Notes: generated by a model not told the origin, from the sequence alone. A stretch of 64,000 bases of DNA from Crambe crambe (GCA_963924555.1 OZ004593.1:3654480-3718479), one strand, 5' to 3'. Counted from the first letter of the stretch, positions 24,801 through 36,619 are shown. Numbers and translations are program-made.

Positions 24801-27800
24801 CTAGATACTCCATGGAGCCATTGAGGTATGTGTATTTGAGTGGTAGGGGTCTATTATGCATGTCTACAAGGATGACTGGTGTAGAGATAAGAGCGAAGGA
24901 TACACTCAAGACCTTTACATTGGAGAGGAGAAGAAACATAGCAAACAGGTCAAGGAGTGAAGCTTTGATATTCCACTCTTTGCGAATGTATTTGGTGCAA
25001 AAGTAAAATGGTTTCCAGATAATAACAGCAAGTTTGTAATTGTCATGGAGTTTGACATAAGAATAGGTGATGAGTATGAGGAGGAGAGGGTAAAGTGCTA
25101 TGAGGTAGTCCAGTGCCACTGCCTGGTGAATAGTGAGGTTGGGGTGAAGACAAAAAGACTTGTAAAGGGAACGTCCAAAATCCAAATTCCAGACACCGTA
25201 TAGTGTAATCAATCCATGCAAGTAAGCTGAATTGTTATTTCTAACTTCATAGAGTATTGTTACAATAGGAGACGTGAAAATCTGGCTGAATAAAATGTAG
25301 CCATTGAAGATGCAGTTCCTATTTAGAATTAGCATGGCAGCATAAAACAAAGTCAAGGGGACTAATGCTACTGCAATGTATTTGATCCAATTATTTCTGT
25401 ACTCTGAACAGTTAGTACAGATATGATCATATGAGTATGCAACTATTCCATACCCTTCTCTGCACCTGCTGCACATTTGTCCCTCACGATTGTATTGTCC
25501 ACATATTTCATTATCGAGGCTTTCAATATCTTTGGTCACTCTGTAGTATTCTTTGAGACTCGAGTCTACGGCACAGTTGAATATACAGCTTCCAACGACT
25601 GTAGTATTCATCGCTATATCAGAGTGTGTCATGCAATAGCACTTGAGTAATTTCACTTCCTTGGTGGCCTGATTGCAATCCACTATGCCATGGAGGTATG
25701 ATCCGCACCTGCAATTGCTTTGATTTTGGTAGGTCCATGATGGACATTGTATATGCGACTCTTGTTCACTCTGAAAGAAATCATAGTTCAAAGACTTGAT
25801 GCCTTTAATTTTGCTAAGTATGACTGAAATCTCTACCAGCAAATATATTCTGACCATCAAGTGCATGATTTTATGCTGACTCTAGATTCTCTTTTAGTAG
25901 CTGCAGTGTGAAATGATACCTGGCACAATTAGGAAGTGACTCTCTTATATAATAATCCGATTTCTGTTGTTAATCATTGTTTTGTTTATTCAGAATGCTC
26001 TGTAGTTACAGGTGCTGTGTTGTTTGTCAATTTCAAGTTTTCTTTAATTTGTGGATTCATTTGTGATCAGACAATCAGGATTTGGGAAGTATGGGGTTAT
26101 ACTAGCGTCTCTGTTTATCTCCTGCACAATTCAGTCTCTGTACATAGTATAATTCATTGGAAATGATACGTCATAAGAGCATTGTGCAGAGATAACCCCA
26201 TACTTCTCCATGAAGATAAACAGAGACATCATTATAACCCTATACTTCCCAACTGTGCAGGAGATAAACAGGGCCTAGGGCTAGGGACTGGTATAACCAC
26301 ATAATTCCCAACTGTGCAGGGTTTCTCCCTTCCAAACTAGTCATCTTCAATCATCAGATTTTTGTTTCTGGTATTCTTTATGGTGGCTTCCATGTACTAA
26401 ATTTAGCCTGACAGTAATCACTAGTAACATTATCCCCCAAGATGTACTACAAGATGGCTAAAATTTAGGTCCTAGGTTCATGAGATTAACTTTAATCAAC
26501 TCTGTCACAATGCTAGATATTAGAGAAGGAGAGGGACCTGGAACCATTGTATCTGGTAGCATTGCTTCTCTTTCTTAGTTAGCCCCTATGAAACTTTTGG
26601 AAAACTCTTTCTTCCACCAGAAAGCAGCTAAAATTACTGCTCTAGCTATAAAACAGGCAAACTCATTCTGTTACTGTGCAGAATTTCCATTCCCATTTTT
26701 ATGCCTCATCCTATAAAAAAAATGTAGTGTTGATCCATTTTTTCTTCTTTTTTTCTTTTTTCTTTTTTGTACAGGCTCTAGGGACTACAATCCAGTACGG
26801 CTCTCCTAAACCTTTAGATGATGGTCTATCTACACTTGCTCAGCGAGCTTGTGACTCCTCTCCATCCGTGAGGGCATGTCTGGCTGATGTGGTGGGAAAC
26901 TGGTTATTAGATTTACCTGATCGGTAGGGAGTAGTGACATAAAATCAGCTCCTAAGTTATGTCATCTCTATGCTCTCTGTTTCGACAGACTTGTGAGTAT
27001 ACATAGCTGACCTTGGACACAGCACACAGTGGTTCATATCATGTTCTCATAGCATGCCAGCTAGCTTGTAATATTTTATACTAACATGTCATGGAGTGAT
27101 AAGTGTAATGAAAAGCTATTCATAATGGAGACCTAACAAACTATAGATTACCGGTATGTATAACTACCACATACTTAAGGTGGGCCATGATCTGCTCCAT
27201 TTGAATTGACAACTTTCAATGGAAGGGTCCATAATCTCTCTCCCCCCCCCCCCCCCCCCCCCCCCCCCTCTCAAAAGAGAGCAGTATGTGTGCTTAGTTG
27301 TTATCTAGCTGCCACTAAGCGATCATGGGTGGACTGGTGGCATGGTGTTAGATGGATATTCACAGCAAATTAATGAAAAGGATGGATAAACACCATATAT
27401 CACTGGTGGGACTTCACACACACATACTTTGAACCTTGAGTAAAAAATACCATGATAGCAAGTGCCCTATCCATGCAAGATCTCTATATGCTGGTCGTAC
27501 AATAATGACTTTGTCCACTTTGCCATCGAAACTCCTCCCACAAAACACACACAACACAATGTGACCACTCTATGACATATAGTTCGAACTGACAACTTTG
27601 CAATAATATAATGAATACGTCTGTCTTCATATTTGTAAATCTATCTGAAGTTGTATAGCTAACTAGAATGATATCTAGCTAGAATCTTGAACTTTTTTTT
27701 TTTTTTCTTTTTTTTTTTTCAGTTCTCCTCAAAGTACGTATGGTTTTTAAGGGAGTCAACATGCATATTGGCTGCTTTTTTTGCAATCCTGGTCTTGAAT

Positions 27801-30800
27801 ATTCACTCACTAACCAGTGTGCTTGAGGCTTGGAGGCACTAAACCTCCCAAAGTATCCATATGAAGTGTGTGCTAGCTATGTGTACGTAAACTACAACCA
27901 AGTAGATTATATTTTAAAATTAGAATGTATTCAAGTTAATTATCACTATTATCAGTAGGAAGATTGCCATAGCCTGGAAAGACAGTATTAGCATTTCTTG
28001 AGACTGCATCATAGCTGGGATTGTTCTCTATTTTGAATGGTCTCTCACAGTCTTCATGTGCTGCTGCATTGTAGCTAGGATTATTTTCTACCTTCAATGG
28101 CCTCTCACTGGTCAAGTCTTGATGTGCTGAATTGTTTTCATATTCAACCATGGTGGATTGTGATTTTTGATATGGAATTTCTGGTTTAGACCGAGACGAT
28201 TTCTTGAACCTTGTGAAAATAACTATAATGCAGGTCAGGTTTAGTAAGATGATGCTCAATAAGAGACCAGCACTGATTCCCACTATTATCCATGGTATGT
28301 ACACTTCTGTAGACATGCTGGCAGTCTGTATGTCTGTGGTGGACCCTGCGTGGATCATAAGATATTCAAATTAGAATTGTATGGAGTCAAAAATCACACA
28401 GAATATAGGGATGAGTGGTTCCTTAACAGAATGGAGAATACATCCCACATTTCATGAAAAAGAGTTGCAGACCACTTTTCTGGTGACAATTCAAGTGTGA
28501 TAATCACACTGTACTATCTATAAAATTAATCCACACAATATTGTTATTCCATGTACACATTGTGATAATATCACAAGATGACAAACATGCAAATACATCC
28601 ATTACTTATGTACATGCCCAAGTTATTTATCAACATACTTGATTCAGAACTGCATTGCACTCCTACACTCCTACAGGGAACAGCATGATTTTGGGTCTTT
28701 ATTTGGTTATTAACTTGGCAGTCGGTTAGTTTAGTCTCAATCCCTGTACAGTTGACATTCTTAAACATTATGCTGCCTGAAAGTCCACTGCTTCTCTTAT
28801 AAGGTCCCAGGGTTGTTGTGTCTATGGAAACAAGTGAATATTAGGGTTTTTTTCATGCCTTGTTAATAAGAAATTCTGATCCAGAACTACTTATAGTAAT
28901 TTAGTGTACTGAAGTGAGCATTCAACAAAATATACATAATGTGTACCAATTGTTTTATATCCAGTATAACCAAGTTGCTTGCAGACTACACTGGCATCTT
29001 TTTCTGTCCACCATTCATCACACACATTGTTCCACCTTTGATCTAAGCAAATTTCTACACGTCCTTGCTGGGAAGCTACTCCATATGAATTGACCAACTG
29101 TACATCTCCATTTCTGCACTCGGCTACATGAACAATCACAGGAAATGCCTAAGCTATTAGTACATTTTATTGAATGATTTTTGACTATTATTATTATGAA
29201 GCAGAGATTTGTGTGAATAAAATAATAATGGAAGGATACTAATGCAATCCCAACTGTATACATATATTCTGACTCACTCTTGCATATAACACCAGCATCT
29301 TCTCCATGTGAGCACATGTGTTGACTTGAGTGCCAACATGCCATTAATACATTCTCAGTTCCAGAACACTGAACATTGCTGAAATGAATGGGGTCTATTT
29401 TTGCTCGTCCAAATGATCCAAAAGAAATGGGAATTGCTCCTGTGTGCATACATTAAAATTGTATTTACTTGGTGCATCATATTGGCTCCTATAAGAATTG
29501 ATTGGACTGCTTAACATCTAAGACTTTCAACTTATGACTTGTACTTACATGACATCCATATTATAGCTATGCTTTAAAATTACAAACCTTTACTAGAGTA
29601 ATTTAACTGTTTGCACACCACTGCTGCCTCAGAACTGCCCCAGTAGTCATCACACACTGTTCCCCACTGCTCCTGGACACATATTTCCACCCGTCCACTT
29701 AATCCTGATTTATGCCCATCCTTGAGCCGCAAATCACCAGTTTTACAATTTGCTACGGTAGTACATGAAGTGTCAGTATTTAAAATGTTGTGAATGAGTA
29801 CCATAACCATTATTAGTAATGTTCTTTATGGAGTTGCACCCAACCACTGCCATTTTTATCTCATAATGGTGGTAACTTTGAGCCTACTCATAATCAATGC
29901 GAGTTGTAGTAGTAATGGTTTACTTAAAAAAGGCAGTTAAGCTATACAAACCTCCTCTGCATCTCACAGCTGCGTTATCATCTTGCTGACACAGTCTTGT
30001 ATTATTTCTGCAGTCCAATAATCTCTTTTCTCCTCCAAGGCAGTGGTAGTCTCCTCCATGTATTATTCCATTGCCTCTTGGAAAATTTCCATCACCCAGT
30101 GCCTGAGCTCCTACATGCAGATGCAGTCCAGGTTCATAAATACTATATGGGCACTAGCTCCTATAACACTCCTTATGCTATGGTCCATATAAAGCAATCT
30201 TTAGTATGGTTATTTTTAAAAATAGAATGAGCCAGCATTATTGTATCACTCAATCTCACCTCTGTCTGAGAATCCTAATTGTCTGCATACTACTGTAGCA
30301 TCAGCTGTCTCCCAGTCATGTTCACAAACGGTTCCCCACTCATTATTGAGGCATATTTCCACTCTCCCTTCTCTTGATGATTCTCCTTCTCTGAGCCTTA
30401 TCATGCCAATATCCATGCAGGAGTCTTGTAGTGATATTGAATCTTTTAGCAGTGATATGATCCATCAGTGAAGAATGACTAGCTATCTAATGATATGGTT
30501 AATTAACCTACCACATAACTGAGCAATTTTAAGTAACAAGGAGAAACAGACAACAATCCAGTAGAAGAACTTCATTTTGAAAAAGAAGTACAAATAGCTT
30601 GCTCCTTTGCCTACAGATAGCTTCTCAGTATATTTATCCCTAGGTGTGTCTTTTATTTTGACTCTGTCCTGCCAAAAGAGCTCATTGATTATGTCACATT
30701 ATATGATTCATGGCTTATTTGTATTTGTGGTTGAACAAGGTAATGTATTATGGGAACTTATTAAAATTTGCACTTGATCTTTTCATGTGCAGTAAGGTTG

Positions 30801-33139
30801 TGCCTGTTCACAAAAAGGCGGCAAGGCTGTCTGCCAATTCATGTGTAATAATGAGTCAGGAATGAATTTACACACTACTTATGACCAGAAGTCCATTGAC
30901 CTCCACAAAATAATGTATGCTCTCTAGACTCTGAATGAACTTATTATGTGAGCCTTCTAATAGAGCATGCTGCATCAAACCTTTAAAGGACCTCTCTACA
31001 ATGTATGGCAAGATGATATATAATGTAATCTCCCACACAGGTACTCCTACCATCATAAATTGATACCCTTACTATTTACATGCATGAGTGATGATGTGAG
31101 GGAGATAAAGACTCAATCTCATGACCTGTGGGAAAAAGTAAGTCCTGCAGCTTGCACTGACTAATAATTTGCAAAACTGCATTATGATGACATGATTCAT
31201 GATTTTTAGATTGGTGCAAAGTATCAATTTGAGAATGAAGATGACCTCAAGGATAAGATTGATTTCATGCAACCATTGATTCCTGCACCATTCTTAGGTA
31301 AGTATGCCTTTATGATACTCAAGCTGCTTCCGTGAGCCCTTTTATACATAAGTACAATCATTCCATGGATTTCTTACCACCAGAAACAAACTCAGAAGCC
31401 ATTTAGCCTTTTTTCTTCTTTTCTTCTGGTTCGTCTTAGATACCATCTATATTTTTCACAGTTCATAAATCATTACTAATTTCTGCCTCCATAAATGAGA
31501 AAAGTTTCAGCCCAGTCTCATGCTAAACAGTAGCTAGATATCTCTCAAGCTCCCCCTTAAGGCTATAAAAATAGTTTTATTACTCCAAATTTTACATTTT
31601 ATTCCCAGAGCTGTGTTATTTGCATAGAGCAGTTCATACACTTTATCCTTTTATCATAGAATTTCCACGGCCAAGTTTAGGATGTAGGATTCTTATCTAT
31701 AGATGTTTTTCAAAAATACTGCCGGCTATTCTGAGAGATCTGATGGACTGGACTACTCATAGTAGAATCAAGGTGATGTCTTTATTCATGAAGTGATAGG
31801 CTGAAATATGCACTAGCTACTCTCATTAGCATGATGTAACTTGCCTTGACAATATCAATATCATTGCAGTCATCCCAACTTCTATACACTTTGCTATATC
31901 ATCTGGAAGACCGTTCCACCCATCATGCTCAAGCTATAGTTGATGGTCTCTATAAAGCATGCCAAGATGAAGAATCTGCTGTCATCGATCAGGTATAGGA
32001 GATCATGGAATGACTCTACAGTAGACAAACCTTACTGATTCTTGATTTATAGGCAAATATGTGCTGTCAAGTGTTAGGGTATTATGTCTCTCCAGAAGTG
32101 TGGTGTAAACTGGTACTCCCAGCCATTCGAACCAGTGCTGGATGCAAGGTGTCTGGCACTACTCAAGCCAGCACAGTGGCAGTTGGTCCAGTTCAGTGTA
32201 CTAGCTGTCTCAAAGTGCTGGTTGGACTACTCACTGGCTCCACTAGCACCAAAGTGGATTCATATTTGGAGGTACAGGCTATTATAGGCTAATAATTATG
32301 CTTAAGTATTGTGAGCAAATCCTTTGATCCACAAGAACTACAAACCTGCATGATTGGAGAGCATTTATTCCCTCCCTCATAGCTAGTGAGGTTCATTCAA
32401 AGTTAAACTTTTCAAGAATAAATATCATCATTTCTTAGTCATATCCAATATTACAGCTATACTGTTTAATAGTCTCATGGGCCATGGGTGGGAAAAAAAT
32501 AGGCCTGGTGAATCACAACAACAGAGCAAATAGGATTGTTGATTTATCATACACAACATAAATTATTATGTCTGTTTTTATTTTTTGTTTTTTGTTGTTT
32601 TTTTGTGCATGCTAAAGTGTATATATCAGTTGGTAAAAGATGTATGATTCAGAAGAGACCAATTGTTTCATAAAATAGTTTGGCTATGAGCAAATTTAAT
32701 TTCAATGCTGCGATCAAAATTTAAAACTTGAACTCATGAGCTCCATTTCTTCATGAGTTATGGTTGCATAAGATGATAATTTTTCCATAGGGTTAATTGT
32801 ACATGATTATAGTGGTCACCCAAGAAATGGCTGTCAGGGTTTCATACAGGAATTTGGATAGAGGGGGGACTATGCATGTGGGCGTGCTTGTGTGAGGAGA
32901 AAAATGTGCTATATCAGAGAGTAGTACTCTCTAAGTAGGGATGGCACGGATGCTCCATTGGAGTAGTACTTAATATTTTCTTTCATAACTCCAGAATACT
33001 TACCTCTTGCAGTCAGCAACTCCTAACCTGAAGACAGAACACCTTCAACATGCTAGGACTCAAATATGAAGAGCAGTGAACAAAGCAGTATCATTTTACA
33101 GCGACTTCAAAAATCGCCGTTTTCATCTGGTCGTTCATT

Positions 33140-33172
<33 letters not shown>

Positions 33173-36100
33173 CAACATATTTCAGAAATGGTTCATTCAA
33201 ATGCTATAATTCTTATACCAATCTACTCAGAATTGACTGCAATCCTTTACCTTTAAATCGACATGTTCAAAAATAGCACGTCATTTTCCAACTTGTTAGC
33301 TTTCAACCTACAACGAGGCAGACATTTTTATGCCCCGCCCCGTAACACGTGATTCTTGGACTTCGACCTCGCAACTGACTAGTGAATCTGTCATTAGCTT
33401 TCTCCGAGGCTTTCTCTCTTGATGTTGGTCTCTCGATGCTCAGAGCGTAAACCCTAGGCACTAGTCTGGTTATGAATCAACCCTTGATGCAACAGTATAT
33501 CAGTAAAAGCCTTAAAAATTATGTACAAAATTATGTCAATGGCAATCTTATTATAAATTGTATAGATCTTCCAGATCAGTCGGCTCATACAATATTATGA
33601 TGAAATCTGCAATAAACTACATAGTTACAATACATGAACTTTAAGCATCCAGTTGCCTATAATAAGAATATTACATCAAAAAAGATGATAAACAAGTAAA
33701 GGAAAAAATATTTATTCTAAATAAAAAAGAGAAGTAGGGATGGCTGTGTGCGATTCAAAAAAGTTCAGCAACAAGAGAGTGAACTTCAGTCAAGTAACCC
33801 CTTACCCATCACCAACTACGAGGTAACTATTCCTACTTCACTCCCTTTTTATCTCATCATGGGAGTGAAGTAGGAATAGTTGGCTTGTAGTTGGTGATGG
33901 GTAAGGGGTTACTTGACTGAAGTTCACTCTCTTGTTACTGAACTTTTTTGAATCACACACAGCCATCCCTACTTCTCTTTTTTATTTAGAATATAGAGAT
34001 TTTAAAAGACACATTTAGTAATTTGTTCGGGGGATTTCAATCAGAGGGGCCTTTCCCCCTCCACCGTATGAAACCCTGGCTGTCACAACGAAGTGGCAGG
34101 TAAAAGCCCTCTTGGGACTTGGACCCCTGACTGTGATAACCAGGTTCCACTGTATTATGTGTGTGTATGAAAATTTCGTACATTGATGTTTACAGTGGTA
34201 TGATCTTGTAGGCTATTGTTGATTGTCTTTTCGAAACTGAAGTCAGCCAGTCTGAGCACCTCCCTCTTCTCAGAGAGCTCCTCAATGCAGTTATAGTTGC
34301 AACCCAGCGATCAGGAAATACATGTCATAAATACAGTCTGAAACTATTCACCATTATCTTGCGAGTCTCTGCTACTAATCACTCTCAATTCTTGAATGAA
34401 AAGGTGGTTACTATTTAGCATGAGTGCATAAATAGAAAGGTTAAGTAGGAATAAATGTACTGCAGCCTCATATGAAATCAATCCCTACATTTACATCTAC
34501 TGCCTATAGCTAGCTAATGGCAGTTGTAAATGTAGGGATTGTTTTCATATGAGGCTGCAGTATATTTATACACCCCAACTAGATTTTAGGCCATCACTAA
34601 TATAGCTAAATATAATTATTTCATTCCAGATCAGTGAGGTACTGAGTTGCCTAGCAAGTGTACAGAACTTAGAAGGCACCTCTGACCTGTACTACAATCA
34701 TAGCAAGGATATTGTAGAATCTTTCAAGGTATCATAGAATGAATTATACATAGCATCTCCTCTTTTCCATTTTTTTGAAGGACCTCTGATTTATTAGTAG
34801 CCATCTGATATTTGCTCCTCTCTAATGTATTTATTTTGTTACCAAATTGTGCTACTTAAAAAGATTAGAGTACATTCAATTGTCTAGGCTCATTATAAGG
34901 ACTGGAATATCCACTCGTCAGATTGCTACCTCTTTGGCAGTCTCTTATCGGGAGCAGGCTCCATCTTAGGCCAGCTACTGGATGATATCATACCTATCTT
35001 AACATTTTGTTTAAACAGTGAAGAACCAGAATTAAGACTGCAGTAAGTAGAAGATTGTGTGTGTGTGCGTGCGTGCGTGTGCATGCCCTGCATTTATATT
35101 TATAAGAAGCCAGAACCATTCTGGAATGATGTATACATTAAACTAGTACACTTATTATGCCTACATCACAGCTTCATTACTCTACTGATTCGTTTGCTGC
35201 TGAATGCGTCTTCTACTTTTGATTCTCAGCATGATTTTTCAAAATTTGCCAGCACTGTAGTTACAGATATCATTATCCCTAATCTTGTTTGGAAGGCTGG
35301 AAGGTGAGAGGATATTTCATGAGTAATATCCAAAATAATTACAGTATTATTTCTGTAGGACTGCAGCTGCTATTAGAACAGCTGCAATGACCTGTTTGCA
35401 GGCACTATTGCAAGCTGAAGTAACTTCAGTGGAAAGTATTGATGAGTTAATTCCAAACTTACTGCCCAAGGTGTTTATGAACTATTATACTTTGTCCTTT
35501 TACCTTTGTATTTCATAATACTTAGGTGCTGTCCTGTCTTGATGATGATAATCAATCAACCAGACTTGTTTCCTGTAAAGTGCTGGAAGTACTACTACTG
35601 TATAAGCCAAAATCTTTGAATGGTACTGTTGTATTAATAAATTGTTATCTGTATTTTTATTTTATTGTTGTTGTAGCTGACAAACTTCATGAAATGTGCC
35701 CTGATTTGTTGAAAAGAATGGATGATAACAGTGATGATATCAGAATACTTACAACAGAAACCCTCAAAGCATATATCAAGTGAGAACATAATTTTAATGG
35801 AGATAGCAATACAGGATTGGCAAGCACAAAGCCTCATAGCTATATGTGGGTAGAAGGATCAGAAATTGAGATTTTAAACTACGTAAACCATTGAGCCAAA
35901 TGCTGATTTAAGGTAAGGGTGCCATCACTTTGTTGTAATTATACACGTATTGGGTAAGCTGAGTTCTATTTTTTTTTAGTAACATGGGCAAAATGTATGG
36001 TGCTGGAAGAAGATAACATAATGCATAGCTATACTTGGTAGATCATGATTGATAAAAATGTTCTTATAATAGAGCATTTCCAGACAACTATGACAAAGAT

Positions 36101-36619
36101 TTGTGCAAAGCTCACTCTGAAGCTCTGTTCAAGGGTCTATTGCTACATCTAGATGATCCATCATCACAGATACAGGTAAATTACATGCTGTTGCTATAGC
36201 ATAATTATTGCAAGTTAACCACTGACGGAGGAATATGTGGTACTGGATGCTGGCATGTAAACAGCTGCTGGTTATTTAACATTGTTTGGTGGAAAACAGT
36301 ACTGATCAACTAGCTATTGATAGCTGAATAATATAGCTCTACAGTAATCATGGAATTGCTTCAACTTGGTTGCAGTAGATTGATAGCTTATGCTCTGACT
36401 ATGATAATAACACTCGTACATTGTTTAGGAAACTGTTTTAGGTGTCTTAAAAATGGGCATCAGGTTGAATAGCACTCTGTTAAAAGAACAGGTGGAATTG
36501 GTTAAGCATAAACACAGAGATTCAAGGTATCAATTCAGCTGTATGACAACATTGTGAGCTAACTCGATCATTCTTTTTTCAGATGGTGCAAGGAACTCCT
36601 ACAATCTATAGAACAATAG
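18848..36619 (+). CDS. DNAAF5: DNAAF5 (HEATR2), axonemal dynein assembly factor
   Basis: DNAAF5 is a cytoplasmic HEAT-repeat protein needed to preassemble dynein arms for motile cilia. I traced 21 exons with consistent phases: 18848-18883, 18959-19179, 20150-20220, 20455-20618, 20686-20820, 26775-26923, 31041-31137, 31210-31297, 31660-31772, 31870-31992, 32053-32271, 34212-34403, 34630-34728, 34888-35042, 35172-35303, 35359-35470, 35526-35622, 35677-35779, 36073-36175, 36429-36526 and 36583-36619. They sum to 2544 nt, 847 aa plus stop; the human protein is about 855 aa. Matching segments include [57 protein letters not shown] and the terminal [16 protein letters not shown]. No lesion was found. 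Intron 5 (5954 bp) carries two other genes, intron 6 (4117 bp) one, and intron 11 (1940 bp) a transposon. Choanocyte flagella are the expected site of need. Confidence 0.96.
19255..19891. mobile_element. 637-bp MITE in DNAAF5 intron 2
   Basis: The ends are about 56-bp imperfect inverted repeats: CAGGGGGAGGTCACTCCCAT and the complement of ATGGGAGTGACCTCCCTCTG. A direct repeat ATTGTT flanks it at 19249-19254 and 19892-19897, consistent with a target-site duplication. The interior has no open frame and repeats TTGACC-type motifs. Confidence 0.88.
21109..22386 (+). CDS. Class A (rhodopsin-like) GPCR, nested in DNAAF5 intron 5
   Basis: An intronless 425-residue protein has seven hydrophobic segments. 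Family landmarks in order are GLPSNLLV in TM1, LTLTDF in TM2, Cys in CKMCQAG before TM3 with a partner Cys in the second extracellular loop (STCIVKF), and DRF in place of DRY after TM3. TM6 has LTWLP in place of CWxP, and TM7 ends HPLIQAYL in place of NPxxY. The N-terminus has a glycosylation sequon (NESS), and the tail is about 80 residues with CC and acidic/Ser motifs. The ligand cannot be told. It is on the same strand as the host gene and starts 289 bp after DNAAF5 exon 5. The frame is intact. Confidence 0.93.
   Translation: MSYYSMNESSSDSLQYSCFDGGLSQNSVMPEYWDIPSEKKSAATTNAVVILLFTLVGLPSNLLVIIAILWQKLTREPTLILLLSLTLTDFLVCMLIMPFTVLSGFIGSFVFGSSDSIRCKMCQAGLVFVTLTIFSLHILSLISLDRFIYIKFPLKYHKVVTVKRTIVSIVVLWALCVILSAFPLFGFGDVMFAYSVSTCIVKFEHETRVTKNIYYLIFLVVEVVVLPLLVLFVTNIWVVCIVQRQIRKIYSTKKTMSSQDDFVLSISRKLKREKNHKQLQLIKVFGGILLANVLTWLPIIGSIFAAIVVKFSSWTAVVLSISVFSHAIVHPLIQAYLVPEIKNYLKYCAARVIKLLPCRSYQTRTVRDNNASDPVGDSFVSSDPLTGAVTSTEEVNMESSAKCVCFDVLSVTLLPDTVDKPHCDM
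22387..24168. other. Intronic spacer between nested genes
   Basis: This part of DNAAF5 intron 5 lies between the GPCR and the multi-TM gene. I see only AT-rich sequence with short unrelated open frames, and no splice-consistent exon or clear repeat. Confidence 0.5.
24169..25866 (-). CDS. Cys-rich, multi-TM protein, nested in DNAAF5 intron 5
   Basis: A single-exon 565-residue protein starts with a signal-like segment and a Cys-rich extracellular part ([23 protein letters not shown]). The knot [20 protein letters not shown], about nine hydrophobic segments and a basic tail ending LLSTYQEI follow. The knot and the motif [16 protein letters not shown] correspond to GKCANGYSVSMFSSACMQC and DAYTAPHIIKDNCRYW of the nested gene at 2897-6604, so the two are paralogues. 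This member lacks the N-terminal beta-helix and is uninterrupted. I know this architecture as an unnamed family in early-branching animals; the molecular role is unknown. It lies opposite to its host gene. Confidence 0.88.
   Translation of the reverse strand: MHLMVRIYLLVEISVILSKIKGIKSLNYDFFQSEQESHIQCPSWTYQNQSNCRCGSYLHGIVDCNQATKEVKLLKCYCMTHSDIAMNTTVVGSCIFNCAVDSSLKEYYRVTKDIESLDNEICGQYNREGQMCSRCREGYGIVAYSYDHICTNCSEYRNNWIKYIAVALVPLTLFYAAMLILNRNCIFNGYILFSQIFTSPIVTILYEVRNNNSAYLHGLITLYGVWNLDFGRSLYKSFCLHPNLTIHQAVALDYLIALYPLLLILITYSYVKLHDNYKLAVIIWKPFYFCTKYIRKEWNIKASLLDLFAMFLLLSNVKVLSVSFALISTPVILVDMHNRPLPLKYTYLNGSMEYLGKEHIPYFILGMIFILVFNILPILLFCLYPFRWFQRCLNSCSLNSPSLRIFMDAFQGCYKITPYDCRRFSALHLITRLVNFIVFYSTLNQSYFTLMAIITAALSFLILIVRPYTSVAQNNMEGLAYLVIAVIFFVMNAAKELVHPSYKSTYFFLKSSIPLVPTLAVVVWASHQLTTRINFKLLKPILKNLQAIETKKRESTPLLSTYQEI
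25930..26340. repeat. Cluster of inverted 40-bp modules
   Basis: GGGAAGTATGGGGTTATACT...GTTTATCTCCTGCACA (about 26086-26132) recurs inverted at about 26170-26225 and 26230-26270, and partly near 26290-26320. The modules form a foldback-like cluster downstream of the intronic multi-TM gene's start. No coding sequence is seen. Confidence 0.7.
27241..27269. repeat. Poly-C tract
   Basis: A run of about 26 C residues within DNAAF5 intron 6, bounded by TCTC. A T-rich tract lies at 27696-27720. Confidence 0.95.
27936..30575 (-). CDS. Three-SRCR-domain transmembrane receptor, nested in DNAAF5 intron 6
   Basis: Eight exons give 494 aa: 30512-30575, 30260-30424, 29952-30110, 29588-29752, 29278-29439, 28947-29123, 28639-28821 and 27936-28345. 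All seven introns are phase 1. Exon 1 encodes a signal peptide ([15 protein letters not shown]). Each SRCR domain is split over two exons, the first half carrying [15 protein letters not shown]-type sequence and the second half the C-terminal cysteines. The last exon encodes one membrane span (near [20 protein letters not shown]) and a cytoplasmic tail of about 100 residues with two near-identical ENNPSY motifs. SRCR receptors bind pathogen or self ligands in other animals; the ligand here is unknown. The whole gene lies within one DNAAF5 intron on the opposite strand. Confidence 0.94.
32835..34078. mobile_element. Non-autonomous element in DNAAF5 intron 11
   Basis: CAGGGTTTCATAC at 32835-32847 has its complement GTATGAAACCCTG at 34066-34078, and GC-rich subterminal sequence lies inside both ends. 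The interior is non-coding with a (TCA)n tract at about 33138-33168. It contains the nested foldback at 33713. Related CAGGGTTTCAT sequence occurs near 50393. Confidence 0.6.
33713..33994. mobile_element. Foldback element, about 130-bp arms
   Basis: The left arm (ATTCTAAATAAAAAAGAGAA, then GTAGGGATGGCTGTGTG, then AGAGTGAACTTCAGTCAAGT) is repeated in inverted orientation on the right with few mismatches, around a short centre near 33850. A shorter relative lies at 48563-48742. Confidence 0.9.
34458..34562. mobile_element. Small foldback element
   Basis: TACTGCAGCCTCATATGAAA at the left is matched by TTTCATATGAGGCTGCAGTA at the right, and the arms also share TCCCTACATTTAC. It is about 105 bp, within DNAAF5 intron 12. 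Partial relatives occur near 45245-45320 and 56360-56410. Confidence 0.85.

Noticed and set aside
33076-33276. Frame with a His run
   Set aside because: A (TCA)n microsatellite inside a non-autonomous element.
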